Shown here piece by piece: positions 33,418-41,471 of a stretch of DNA of 41,471 bases; the first letter of the stretch is position 1, and each line of letters begins with the position of its first letter. Made by a program: the position numbers and the translations under genes. The stretch is from a virus. The stretch spans positions 1 through 41,471 of the IMG/VR virus record IMGVR_UViG_3300028920_000139, one strand, 5' to 3'. The notes beneath the pieces are model-generated. The model made no database searches and was not told the DNA's origin. It worked only from the letters and a program-made list of their open reading frames with translations.

Positions 33418-34553
33418 GTTTCGACCGAAAGATCGATCAGGTATGTCCCCACGAGGTGGTGGCAGAGCCCTTGTATTTGAGCACCGACAGGCAGACGGTT
33501 CGCCCACTTCGTCCTATCGGCTCATTTCGGTCTGTTCGGTTGCGGCTCAATGGCTTGATCGAGGTTCCAAGCGAAGGGGTACACATAGCTGCCAAGGCTA
33601 TGGGTTCTAGACGGGGGCCCTTCAACATCACTTCTGGTGTCAACGACACGATGGTGGTGCAGGTGAATCAGGGAGATGAGCAGGTACTCACGGCTCCTCC
33701 TGGCAATAGTATCCCAGCCTCTAACCTAGTTTCTGCACTGAACCAGCAAATCAGCAAAGCTCGTTTTGAGGTCTTCAACGAGACCCTTCAGCTGAAGTCC
33801 GAAGCTATAGGCCCTTACGCCAGCCTCTTCATTGGTTCGTCAGGTAGTTTGGCTACTACTTTGGGGCTCACTCAGAATCGCCTGTGGCGGGGCGTCCAAA
33901 CAGTGCCCGGTTGGTCATTGGTGAACCTGCCAGGGGCGCTTCCTGATCGACCCCTTCGTCTTGTTCTGTTTGACGAGAAGCTCAAAGGCTTTTCGGACTA
34001 CGTGGAGTTGGATTACGCCACTATCCGGCAAGAGTGTCGTCGTTGTGGAGGAGTGGGGGTAGAGAACGACTGGCGCTACACTCAGCAAGGAAATACTGTC
34101 GAGGTTCGAGACGAGGCTCTTTTGATCCAGGAGATCCTTAAGTTCACCTACACAGTCAAAGGTTCCAACCGATTCCATGGTTGGTACGGAACTAGCGTCT
34201 TGACGGTGGTGGGACAGAAGTTGTCGAACGGGGGCTTGGTTCAGAACATCCTTTCATCTGAGTTGCAGGAAGGGTTTCGTCGTTGGCAGAACATCAAGAA
34301 GCAGCAGGAAGAGACCGTGGGGCAAGAGGTCTCTGACGCTGAGTATCCTCTAGCAATCTCTGCCGTCAACGTCGAGCAGAGCACGGAAGATCCAACGGTC
34401 ATTTACGTTGGAACCACCGTCATCAATCGTTCTCGGCAACCTATTCAGATAGAGCGAGGAGTCAGAGTCCCAGAACCTTTGGACCTACTTGGATCAACAG
34501 CGCAAGAAGGTGTGATTCGTCAGTCTCTCAGTGGCTACTCTCGTATCGGGTAA
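33414..34553 (+). CDS. Baseplate wedge protein, gp25-like C-terminus
   Basis: 379 residues. The C-terminal ~150 residues (GSNRFHGWYGTSVLTVVGQK, then ILSSELQEGF, then YPLAISAVNVEQSTEDPTVI and VNRSRQPIQIE-like) fit the gp25/gpW baseplate wedge fold, a lysozyme-named but structural domain that starts sheath assembly. Residues ~68-160 are a beta module (FNITSGVNDTMVVQVN; LGLTQN) that also seems to occur in the sheath. A CxxC pair, Cys208 and Cys211 (ECRRCGGVGVENDW), resembles half of a zinc knuckle. ATG overlaps the preceding TGA (ATGA), AAGG is just upstream. Near the J-like gene, as expected. The gp25 call is by pattern, not by search. Confidence 0.55.
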   Translation: MSFDRKIDQVCPHEVVAEPLYLSTDRQTVRPLRPIGSFRSVRLRLNGLIEVPSEGVHIAAKAMGSRRGPFNITSGVNDTMVVQVNQGDEQVLTAPPGNSIPASNLVSALNQQISKARFEVFNETLQLKSEAIGPYASLFIGSSGSLATTLGLTQNRLWRGVQTVPGWSLVNLPGALPDRPLRLVLFDEKLKGFSDYVELDYATIRQECRRCGGVGVENDWRYTQQGNTVEVRDEALLIQEILKFTYTVKGSNRFHGWYGTSVLTVVGQKLSNGGLVQNILSSELQEGFRRWQNIKKQQEETVGQEVSDAEYPLAISAVNVEQSTEDPTVIYVGTTVINRSRQPIQIERGVRVPEPLDLLGSTAQEGVIRQSLSGYSRIG

Positions 34554-34671
34554 GTCTTTGGTCTCTGCTGGTGAGCCGCAGAGCTGGCTTTGTTAGAACT
34601 CATTTCTCCCTGAAAGAATCTATGTCAACCCAAAATTATCCTTTTTGAGGGAAAGCCTCGGGTAAGCAACG
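34554..34671 (+). promoter_or_regulatory. Intergenic region with stem-loops before the J-like gene
   Basis: 118 nt without a supported gene, unusual in this tightly packed region. CTCTGC (34563-34568) pairs with GCAGAG (34578-34583) over a 9-nt loop, followed by CTGGCTTTGTT, a weak T-rich tail. GAGG (34647-34650) pairs with CCTC (34656-34659). An 8-residue frame (ATG 34622, MSTQNYPF) ends at 34648. No clear -35/-10 promoter and no good ribosome site for ATG 34672; GAGGG is about 20 nt away. Could hold a terminator plus a late promoter of unknown consensus. Confidence 0.35.
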
Positions 34672-37600
34672 ATGGCTACAGCACCACAGATCAATCTCAG
34701 AGACGGCTCGGGCACATCCCAGACGATTGAGTACTCCACCAACATGGAGTTCGCTACGATCGAGGGGACCATCGATACCACTACGGTGGATCTTCAGGTG
34801 TCTGTCAATGGGTCTGCCTTTGTTTCTGACCCCACCCTGGTGAAGTTGGATGCTCAGACCTTCATAGTACCCAACCCTGCTTCGTTGCCTGATGGGTTGT
34901 CTCTGGACATCGGTATCAACACGATCCAACTTCGTGCCATTGGTATTTCGGGGGACGTGAGTGCGGCTTCCACGGCTACCATCACTCGGCTCGAACCTAC
35001 GGATGACGACGGTACCATTCCTTCAGGGATACGGGTTCGTAGGCACCGGAACTACATTGACATTCTTGTAGCTAAGCCACAGTTTTCAGCGGGCCTTACG
35101 CTTGACCTGGCTCAGCTGCCGCTTCAATTCAGAGGCTTCAACATCTACGCATCAGCGGCACCAGGAGGGACCACAGGGTACTTCAAGGTCAACGAAAGCC
35201 TCCTGACTGAGGCAGGTACCTATGAGGAGGACACCAACACCATCCAGCAGTACAGCACGGTTTTTGAGCCTGAGGCTCAGTATGTTCGGGTGGTGGTGAC
35301 TCAGGAAGACGAGTTTGGAAACGAGATTCACAGGAACCTTGATTCCTCGTTCAGTGTGTTGGGTTACTCTAACGACCTTCGTTTCTCGGGTACTCTAGAT
35401 AACCGAAAGTTGACGGAGTTCATCTCCTTTTCGCACAACCGTTCTGGGGGCGCCGGAATCATCAACAGTGATAGGTTCTTGAATGTTCAGTCTACTGACC
35501 CTCTTTACTACGTTGTCACGGCTGTCTACTACGATGCAGATCTGAACCGAGAGTTCGAAACCCCTTATTCTCAAGAGGTTTTGGGTGCGCCCCTAATCAT
35601 TGACACTAACATCACCGATTTGCCTGGTAGAAATCAGCTTCAGATCATTACCAGTTTCGTGGATGATGTACAGAGGGTAAACCAGGAGATCAGTCTCCTG
35701 CCAGGGTCCACTACCCGAGATGTGAGCATCGACCCCTTCTCTAGTGAGGCCGAGCGTATTTGGTTCATCATCGACTTCGTTCACCGAAGTCAGTCTTTCG
35801 TAACCCTTCTTCAGATCGATGACTCCAACGGAGATGGGGTGTCGGATTTGGTGTCGGGAAGTGCTTACAAGACAGCTCTCAAAGCAGCCCTTGGGTACTC
35901 CACGGATTCGGCTGTTCAGCAGCTAATCGATGCTCAATTCGATAAGCTGGCCAAGAATGTGCAGAAGACTCGCCTCCCTGGGCGTCAGGCGGTAGGGGAA
36001 GCGGTTTTCTACAAGGCGGTTCGTCCTACCGAAGACATTACCATCGCCTCAGGTACGACAGTTTCTACTAACGCAGACTCTGCCTCAGGACTTGCTTCGG
36101 TCAGGTTTGTTGTGGGGGGCACCTACGTGATGGTGGCTGCTAATGCAGACGCCTACTACAATTTCGACAACCAACGTTACGAGATCACAACCGACATCTC
36201 AGCGGAGACCATTGGAAGCGTCGGAAACCGTCCTGCAGGAAGCATCAAGAACGTTCAGGGTTCGGTAGGGGGTCTGCAGGTAACCAACGTAGAAGCAACG
36301 GTTTTCGGTAACAACCGGGAATCCAATGCAGCCTTAGCGGCTCGGGCTCAGCTTGGATTTGTCAGTGTGGATACGGGAACCGAAGGGGGCTACCAGTCTA
36401 CCTCGGCCGAACAGACTGGAATCATCAAGAGCAAGATCGTCAAGAGTGGAGATTCTTTGATGATGAGGGATTGGGACGAGGTCCGAAAGAAGCACATTGG
36501 GGGCAAGGTAGATATCTGGATTCAGGGTCTGCGGGAGCGAACTGTCACGGAAAGGTTTGCTTTCACCTTCGAGATTGCCCGAGACATTCGGTGTGAGATC
36601 ATCGATTTGGCCAACCTCATTTTCCGAGTGCAAGACTCTCGGGTCACAGTTGATACCCCCATCATGGATATCCTGAACGACTCCGTTCACGGGTTGGGCG
36701 TCAGGAATGTTACTCTAGGCTTGGACTACGATCTGACGGGGGTGACTATCCTCGACTATGAAACCTTCCAGATCGACAATTCCATTCCTCAGCCGGCTAC
36801 GGCTATCGACGACATCATCACTGCAGACTACCGTTTCCGATCCATCAACCAGTTCACCTTCAGCCTTCAGCCGGTACGTCGAGTGGTGTCCGTGGTGGGG
36901 ACTGAGTCCGGAGCTCTGGACAACAGCTTGGGGTACGATCTGTACAAAACTGACGATCCCCTTCTGGATGGCGAAAGCACGATCGCTCAGAACTACTTGG
37001 TCATCAACCAAGTAGGAGGCATTCCTACAGGAGCTACGATCCCGGTCAACGGGGAAGAGCATGTGCTGATTGGGTTCTTCCAAGAACCTCTTGGAAGCGT
37101 AGGTATCAATACAGCGACCCTTCGAGTCTTCAGTGAGGACGGGCTTATCGAGTATGACGGCCCCTCTGCTTCCAGCCCGGATTACGAGATTGTTGAGGGA
37201 ACCTCAACCACTCCCATCAAGATCGTTCGTACAGCTTCTTCGGCGATCCTCAGTGGTCAGACAGTCAGTGTGGACTACGACCACGACGAGAACTTCACAG
37301 TCACTTACGTGATCAACGATTTGGTGCAGGAGTTGCAACGCACGGTGAACACTCGGCGACACACAACTGCCGATGTGCTGGTCAAGCAGGCTGTCGAAAA
37401 TGAGCTGGACTTGGAGACTACCGTACAGCTCAAGCTGGGGGCCAAAAAGGACAAGGCTGATCCGGCCATTCGGTCAAGTGTCTCTATTGAGACCAACTCC
37501 AAGGTCATTGGGGCAGGCTTGGCGCAATCTGACGTAATCCAGGCTGTAGACTCCACAGAGGGCGTTGACTTCCAAGTTCTACCCTTGGCCCAGATGGGGT

Positions 37601-38124
37601 ACTCCGATGGCTCCTTGAGGCTCAGAGAGTCCGTATTGAGCAGTTATGTGCCTCTCACCTACTACAACACCGGGGCCAATCTGGTCTACATCCTCACCAA
37701 TCCATTGCAGTACCCCACCACAGATGGTGGAGGTCTCGAAGTGGAACACAAGGGGGTGTTCCAAGACGATGAGGCCATGCTCCTTGCTACCAGTCTTGCT
37801 GTCGTCAAGTTGAATGACTTCTCGGCTTGGATCATCGGGGACGATGGGGCTGTCATTCCCGAATACTCTGACGATGCCACCCTTGTCAGTGAAGGTTTCA
37901 CGGATCCTGATGACATCGAGACTGAGCGTCTTCGTAGGACGGCCAACCACATTGTGGTGTCTATCGCTGGAGGGGGAACTCCGGTGGATACCCCAGCGAA
38001 CCACAGCTATGCCGTGAGCTATGTGGTGAGAAACGACAAGGGACCTCACAACATCGTCAGCTCGGACGTGGAGCACTTGTCCATGGGCAACTTTACTCTC
38101 ACTTGTAGGGAGGTCACGAGCTAA
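34672..38124 (+). CDS. Baseplate J-like (gp6-type) wedge protein
   Basis: 1150 residues; J/gp6 proteins form the wedge ring that surrounds the hub and changes shape to trigger sheath contraction. The family core is VFYKAVRPTEDITIASGTTV (~445), then ISAETIGSVGNRPAGSIKNV (~510-525), VTNVEATVFGNNRESNAALA (~535-555) and RAQLGF. The C-terminus has TTADVLVKQAVENELDLETT and VDFQVLPLAQMGYSDG, as in J-like proteins. The extra N-terminal ~440 residues include an Ig-like domain (~1-105). DSNGDGVSD at 384-392 fits a Ca-binding loop. It is larger than typical P2 gpJ (about 300) and T4 gp6 (660). Start ATG 34672; ends in a 1-nt overlap (TAATG) with the I-like gene. Confidence 0.8.
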   Translation: MATAPQINLRDGSGTSQTIEYSTNMEFATIEGTIDTTTVDLQVSVNGSAFVSDPTLVKLDAQTFIVPNPASLPDGLSLDIGINTIQLRAIGISGDVSAASTATITRLEPTDDDGTIPSGIRVRRHRNYIDILVAKPQFSAGLTLDLAQLPLQFRGFNIYASAAPGGTTGYFKVNESLLTEAGTYEEDTNTIQQYSTVFEPEAQYVRVVVTQEDEFGNEIHRNLDSSFSVLGYSNDLRFSGTLDNRKLTEFISFSHNRSGGAGIINSDRFLNVQSTDPLYYVVTAVYYDADLNREFETPYSQEVLGAPLIIDTNITDLPGRNQLQIITSFVDDVQRVNQEISLLPGSTTRDVSIDPFSSEAERIWFIIDFVHRSQSFVTLLQIDDSNGDGVSDLVSGSAYKTALKAALGYSTDSAVQQLIDAQFDKLAKNVQKTRLPGRQAVGEAVFYKAVRPTEDITIASGTTVSTNADSASGLASVRFVVGGTYVMVAANADAYYNFDNQRYEITTDISAETIGSVGNRPAGSIKNVQGSVGGLQVTNVEATVFGNNRESNAALAARAQLGFVSVDTGTEGGYQSTSAEQTGIIKSKIVKSGDSLMMRDWDEVRKKHIGGKVDIWIQGLRERTVTERFAFTFEIARDIRCEIIDLANLIFRVQDSRVTVDTPIMDILNDSVHGLGVRNVTLGLDYDLTGVTILDYETFQIDNSIPQPATAIDDIITADYRFRSINQFTFSLQPVRRVVSVVGTESGALDNSLGYDLYKTDDPLLDGESTIAQNYLVINQVGGIPTGATIPVNGEEHVLIGFFQEPLGSVGINTATLRVFSEDGLIEYDGPSASSPDYEIVEGTSTTPIKIVRTASSAILSGQTVSVDYDHDENFTVTYVINDLVQELQRTVNTRRHTTADVLVKQAVENELDLETTVQLKLGAKKDKADPAIRSSVSIETNSKVIGAGLAQSDVIQAVDSTEGVDFQVLPLAQMGYSDGSLRLRESVLSSYVPLTYYNTGANLVYILTNPLQYPTTDGGGLEVEHKGVFQDDEAMLLATSLAVVKLNDFSAWIIGDDGAVIPEYSDDATLVSEGFTDPDDIETERLRRTANHIVVSIAGGGTPVDTPANHSYAVSYVVRNDKGPHNIVSSDVEHLSMGNFTLTCREVTS

Positions 38125-38936
38125 TGCCCCGCTTCATGTTTGACCCAAATCGGGTCAACTACAGCATCCACAAGAAGGGCAAAGAGTACAATCTACTGGT
38201 TTTGCAGAGGGCTCAGTCCATTTTCTCGACCTTGCTAGACCTCCTTCCCAGCAACTGGATCAGTGGAGTGCAAGGCCCGAGCTATACACTGGAACTCAAG
38301 GCTGTTGCCGTAGAACTGGCCAAAATCGAGATAGCTCTGGAGGATGTGAATCGGGATATTTCCTTCGAGACCACTCGTAGTGAGTTCCTTCAGTCGATCG
38401 TGGGCTACCTGGTTTTCGTCAACGGCAAGATCCCTCCTATGGAGTATGACGACGTTGAATTTCGTCGTTTTCTCCTCACTCTCATTCGGATCTACTTTCA
38501 AGGTTCGATTCCGGAGGCTCTCAAGGACGCTGTAGACCTGTTTTTGACCGAAGAGTCGGATTTCATAGAGAACTTTCTCCTGGTTCGGCAGGGGGCTTCT
38601 GGGTACGACATCAGCGATCAGTTCGGTTTTCAGGCGACAGTGGACACAGGCGGGGTGTTCCCGGAAAACGCTTTTGCCCTCCAGGCGGCTCTAGGGACCA
38701 TCATGGACGTGATCCGGCCGGCCCATACGCTCTACCGGATTCGATACCTCTTCACCGATGACTACATCCCCAATGGGGACGATATCAACCGCATTTTGGA
38801 CGAGAGTCGGTGGCGTTTGGCCTGCTACTACTACGAAGATTTTCGGACCTATTGTGCTGGGATCAAGGATCGGGACCGTTTGGGGCGGAAAACTAACCAG
38901 GCGGTGGTCGGGGAAGACCACAGTCAGGATTTCTAA
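38124..38936 (+). CDS. Tail protein I-like baseplate wedge protein
   Basis: 270 residues. The gene directly following a J-like gene is usually gpI-like, which links the wedge to fibres. Residues ~110-145 read FRRFLLTLIRIYFQGSIPEA then LKDAVDLFL, the pattern of the YmfQ/gpI family (a helical run then an IPxAL motif), and ~195-215 (IMDVIRPAHTLYRIRYLF) is a later family segment. N-terminus PNRVNYSIHKKGKEYNLLV is mixed alpha/beta. Translationally coupled to the J-like gene by the TAATG overlap. Medium confidence; the family is divergent. Confidence 0.6.
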   Translation: MPRFMFDPNRVNYSIHKKGKEYNLLVLQRAQSIFSTLLDLLPSNWISGVQGPSYTLELKAVAVELAKIEIALEDVNRDISFETTRSEFLQSIVGYLVFVNGKIPPMEYDDVEFRRFLLTLIRIYFQGSIPEALKDAVDLFLTEESDFIENFLLVRQGASGYDISDQFGFQATVDTGGVFPENAFALQAALGTIMDVIRPAHTLYRIRYLFTDDYIPNGDDINRILDESRWRLACYYYEDFRTYCAGIKDRDRLGRKTNQAVVGEDHSQDF

Positions 38937-38971
38937 CGGTTTTATGGGCCCGCTAGAGAGCAGGAGGCCCT

Positions 38972-39490
38972 ATGCAGATCAAACTCCGAGCCCGAGCCCG
39001 AGTCCGGGTTCACCAAGAGCGTCCCTATTGCTACGACAAGAAGAGGGGTCTCTGGCTTTACCGGCAGGTAGGGGAGGATGAAGAGGCGGGAAACATCGTC
39101 ACAAATGCGGGTTTGGTAGCTCTTCATACCTACATCTACGGGACAACTGCTCAACGGACAGCCGGTGGTTTGAGTGGCACAGGATTCAATTACATCGCTT
39201 TGTCCAATGATGCCGCTGCTCCAGCAGCCTCTGACACATCCCTGACCGGGGAACTTTCTGGGGATGGTCTCACTCGGGCAGCAGGGTCGGTTACATTGCC
39301 CACGGGGGCAGGCACTGCCACTGAGATTTCCCATGCCTTTACCTACACAGGGGTCTCTCAAGGAGTCCGTAAGACAGCTCTTTTTGACGACTCCTCTAGC
39401 GGGAAGATGGCGCATGAGATTCAGTTCACCCAGCGGGTTCTAGTCACCAACGACGTTCTGACGCTCACCTTCTCGATCACGATTTCCTAG
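38972..39490 (+). CDS. Small fibre-like tail protein
   Basis: 172 residues. It begins with an alternating Arg-Ala-Arg-Val stretch (KLRARARVRVHQERP) and then reads GNIVTNAGLVALHTYIYG, ALSNDAAAPAASDTSLTGEL, ALFDDSSSGKMAHEIQFTQR and VLTLTFSITIS. This is the pattern of small phage tail-fibre or virion proteins that carry the 'NxGL ... SNDxxxxxxDTxLxGE' domain. GGAGG at 38963-38967 with a short spacer gives a good ribosome site for ATG 38972. Placed after the I-like gene and before the fibre gene, so probably a fibre attachment or receptor-side component. Confidence 0.6.
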   Translation: MQIKLRARARVRVHQERPYCYDKKRGLWLYRQVGEDEEAGNIVTNAGLVALHTYIYGTTAQRTAGGLSGTGFNYIALSNDAAAPAASDTSLTGELSGDGLTRAAGSVTLPTGAGTATEISHAFTYTGVSQGVRKTALFDDSSSGKMAHEIQFTQRVLVTNDVLTLTFSITIS

Positions 39491-39502
39491 GGGCTCTAGT
39501 CA

Positions 39503-41471
39503 ATGGCCGCCATAGCTCTCATCAAGTTCACTCAAGGGCCTAACACAGACATTGCAGGTCGAGCCGTCGTTGGAACTCCCTACGGTGTGGACGGCTCTGT
39601 GGTGGTCTCGAACGACGACCCTACTGACATTCATCACTGGAAGGTCTACCTGGTCAGTGCCCCTCCCGGGAGCGCTCTGGAGCTAGCTACTCAGGGAGAT
39701 TGGACTCTACTCAACGAAGGAGTCAGCAACACCCCGACGGCCAGCTTCAATCCGGACATTGCCGGTAGCTACCGTATCTTGCTTCAGGTTTGGGATGTCG
39801 CCAACAACCTGAACCAAGACATTCGAAACTTCATCATCCTGGATGATGGTGACTTCATCCTGCCTCCTTTCCAGAAGCTTCCAGACCCTCTTCCGCTACC
39901 CAATCCTCAAGATCCTAGTGACGTCCAGAAACCCAATGAGATGAACGTTGGGGGGCAGCCGTATGGCTGGATGGGCAACACCAGCTATCAGCTTCATCAT
40001 CAGCTCATCAAGCATGTGGCTACTTTGGTGCCGTCTCCTGGGGCAGGCGACACAAGCAAGATCTACGTGGTCACAGGCGCCGGATCTGTAGCTTTTTCGT
40101 TCTTGGTTGATGCCAACATCGATGCTGCTGCGGCTATTGATGTTTCGAAGCTAGCTCCAGGTACGAACGGATACGTGTTGACCACGAGTGGAGGAGTCCC
40201 TGTCTGGGCGGCTCCTTCTGGTGGAGGGCTTACACCCCCTAGCGGAGCTGGGGACATAGCAAAGCTGGCCTTTGCAGATGCCGCTGGAACTGACCTGGAT
40301 TATGCCGATGGTGTCAAGGTCAAGAATGCTGGGACCACTCAAAATGGTCTTGAGTTTGGTACGGCAAGCATTGAGAACGTAAGTGATGACCTCGTATTCA
40401 ATGTGGCTACAGGTCAAGCCCACATCCTCCAAGAGAATACCACGGAGTTTGCCCGGTTTGATTTAGGCTCTGGAGGGAGCACGCCTCGGCTACTGTTTGC
40501 CAATGATGGGGCGGTTGTACTGCCCGGGGGTGGGTATACGCTCTTCGGGGATGGGACTGCACCTTCGGCTGGATGCATCAGGCTTGGTTCAAACTATGCA
40601 ACCGGCTCATCCGCGACCGTAGAGGTGATGACCGTCTACAAAGACGGCTCAGACAAGAAGATCCTTTGGTACTTCGCTCCGGAGGGCCCACCGGCAGCAC
40701 TCGCATTGGGCGACTTCACCGATTTGCTTTGGCTTGAGGGTTCCTGGGTCAGTGCGAATAGTGCAAGTGACTTCACTGTCTCTGCTGTAGATGACATCAA
40801 CTTGTTTGCGAACAACGGAGGAACGTCGCTATACGTCACGTCGGAGGGTGTTGTAATCGCTCGTACAGCTCTTGGGGTTCTTGAGTTTGCTGCGAGTGCG
40901 AACGCAGAGATCAGAGTAGGTACGGCTTCATCGAGTGCTGGGGACAATCTTGCGGTGCTTGCTGGTGCTGCGGACGGATCAGCGAACGCTGGTGGTGTGC
41001 TGCAACTAGCTAGTGGTCCTGGAGGGACCCCTGGTACCAACGACGGAGATCTGGAGTTCTACGTTGGAGGAACGTCTGGGACGAAGGTTCTAGTCTTCGA
41101 CGTCGATACTGTTGCCCCGACTGATGGTCAGGTGTTGACCTGGAGCGCCACGAACGCTGCAGCAGAATGGGTCACTCCTGGAGGTGGATCGGGGGACGTT
41201 GTGGGACCGGCGAGTGCCACAGACAATGCTGTTGCTCGCTATGATACGACCACAGGGAAGCTCATTCAGGATTCAGTCTTCCTGGTGGATGATAGCGGCA
41301 ACGTCACAGGCGCAGGGACCTACAACGGAGAGACGGTTGCTAACCTGATCCACGACAACGTGGCCGGAGAGATCACTGCTGTTACTCTCAAGGCTACTCC
41401 GGTCAGTGCCGACGTTCTTTTGATTGAAGACTCGGCAGACTCGAACAACAAGAAGAGGATCACGGTTGGAA
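39503..41471 (+). CDS. Tail fibre protein (3' end beyond the window)
   Basis: Frame open for at least 656 codons from ATG 39503 to the last base, with no stop. The first ~130 residues form a beta domain (IALIKFTQGPNTDIAGRAVV; SYRILLQVWDVANNLN). GTNGYVLTTSGGVPVWAAPS (~222), TDGQVLTWSA (~540), VGPASATDNAVARYDTTTGK (~567) and DVLLIEDSADSNNKKR (~637) are hallmark repeats of phage fibre shafts and stalks. Such trimeric fibres bind the host. Codon choice changes after about 40550: more GCG, TCG and GTT and fewer CGA/CTC-type codons than upstream genes, suggesting modular acquisition; this is a visual impression. AGGGGC lies 8 nt before the ATG. No chaperone gene is visible in this window. Confidence 0.75.
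   Translation, partial: MAAIALIKFTQGPNTDIAGRAVVGTPYGVDGSVVVSNDDPTDIHHWKVYLVSAPPGSALELATQGDWTLLNEGVSNTPTASFNPDIAGSYRILLQVWDVANNLNQDIRNFIILDDGDFILPPFQKLPDPLPLPNPQDPSDVQKPNEMNVGGQPYGWMGNTSYQLHHQLIKHVATLVPSPGAGDTSKIYVVTGAGSVAFSFLVDANIDAAAAIDVSKLAPGTNGYVLTTSGGVPVWAAPSGGGLTPPSGAGDIAKLAFADAAGTDLDYADGVKVKNAGTTQNGLEFGTASIENVSDDLVFNVATGQAHILQENTTEFARFDLGSGGSTPRLLFANDGAVVLPGGGYTLFGDGTAPSAGCIRLGSNYATGSSATVEVMTVYKDGSDKKILWYFAPEGPPAALALGDFTDLLWLEGSWVSANSASDFTVSAVDDINLFANNGGTSLYVTSEGVVIARTALGVLEFAASANAEIRVGTASSSAGDNLAVLAGAADGSANAGGVLQLASGPGGTPGTNDGDLEFYVGGTSGTKVLVFDVDTVAPTDGQVLTWSATNAAAEWVTPGGGSGDVVGPASATDNAVARYDTTTGKLIQDSVFLVDDSGNVTGAGTYNGETVANLIHDNVAGEITAVTLKATPVSADVLLIEDSADSNNKKRITVG

Overview
This window is the tail-morphogenesis region of a large tailed dsDNA bacteriophage with a contractile (myovirus-type) tail. 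The evidence is a tail sheath C-terminus, a tail tube protein, two chaperone-like genes before a 1228-codon tape measure gene, a hub/lysozyme/spike block, a gp25-like and a J-like (gp6-like) wedge protein, an I-like protein and fibre genes, in the order expected of contractile-tail phages. Every supported gene is on the + strand and packing is very dense (1-4 nt overlaps or gaps at many junctions). GC looks mid-50s per cent by eye (not counted). The sequence gives no firm host: start sites range from good Shine-Dalgarno sites to weak ones, and I saw no tRNA, integrase, CRISPR or insertion sequence. The very long structural proteins (1951, 1240, 1228 and 1150 aa) suggest a large-genome phage; this is inference.

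Layout: (1) 1-1713, 3' part of the sheath gene, its 5' end outside the window. (2) 1714-1884, a non-coding interval with three strong stem-loops. (3) 1885-8135, a four-gene cassette that does not look like tail genes: a UvrD/Rep-type SF1 helicase with a long N-terminal extension and three unassigned proteins. (4) 8165-15087, tail tube, two chaperone-like proteins and the tape measure. (5) 15091-24270, the central hub: a small structural protein, a hub protein with a lytic transglycosylase domain, a gp27-like hub with a long coiled C-terminus, a gp5/gpV-like spike with a beta-repeat tip, and a hydrophobic 187-aa protein. (6) 24312-34553, a giant repeat-bearing structural protein, a small overlapping gene, two further structural proteins and a gp25-like wedge protein. 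(7) 34672-38936, J-like and I-like wedge proteins. (8) 38972-41471, a short fibre-like protein and a tail fibre gene that runs off the window end.

Working together: the tape measure and chaperones would set tail length, the tube and sheath would polymerise around them, the hub block would form the central needle with a cell-wall-cutting domain, and the J/I/gp25-like set would build the wedges carrying the fibres. The least expected element is the helicase cassette splitting sheath from tube. Other points of interest are paralogous modules shared among structural proteins, Ca-binding-like loops in hub and wedge proteins, a possible +1 frameshift between the chaperone genes, and a leader-like inverted repeat before the first chaperone gene.
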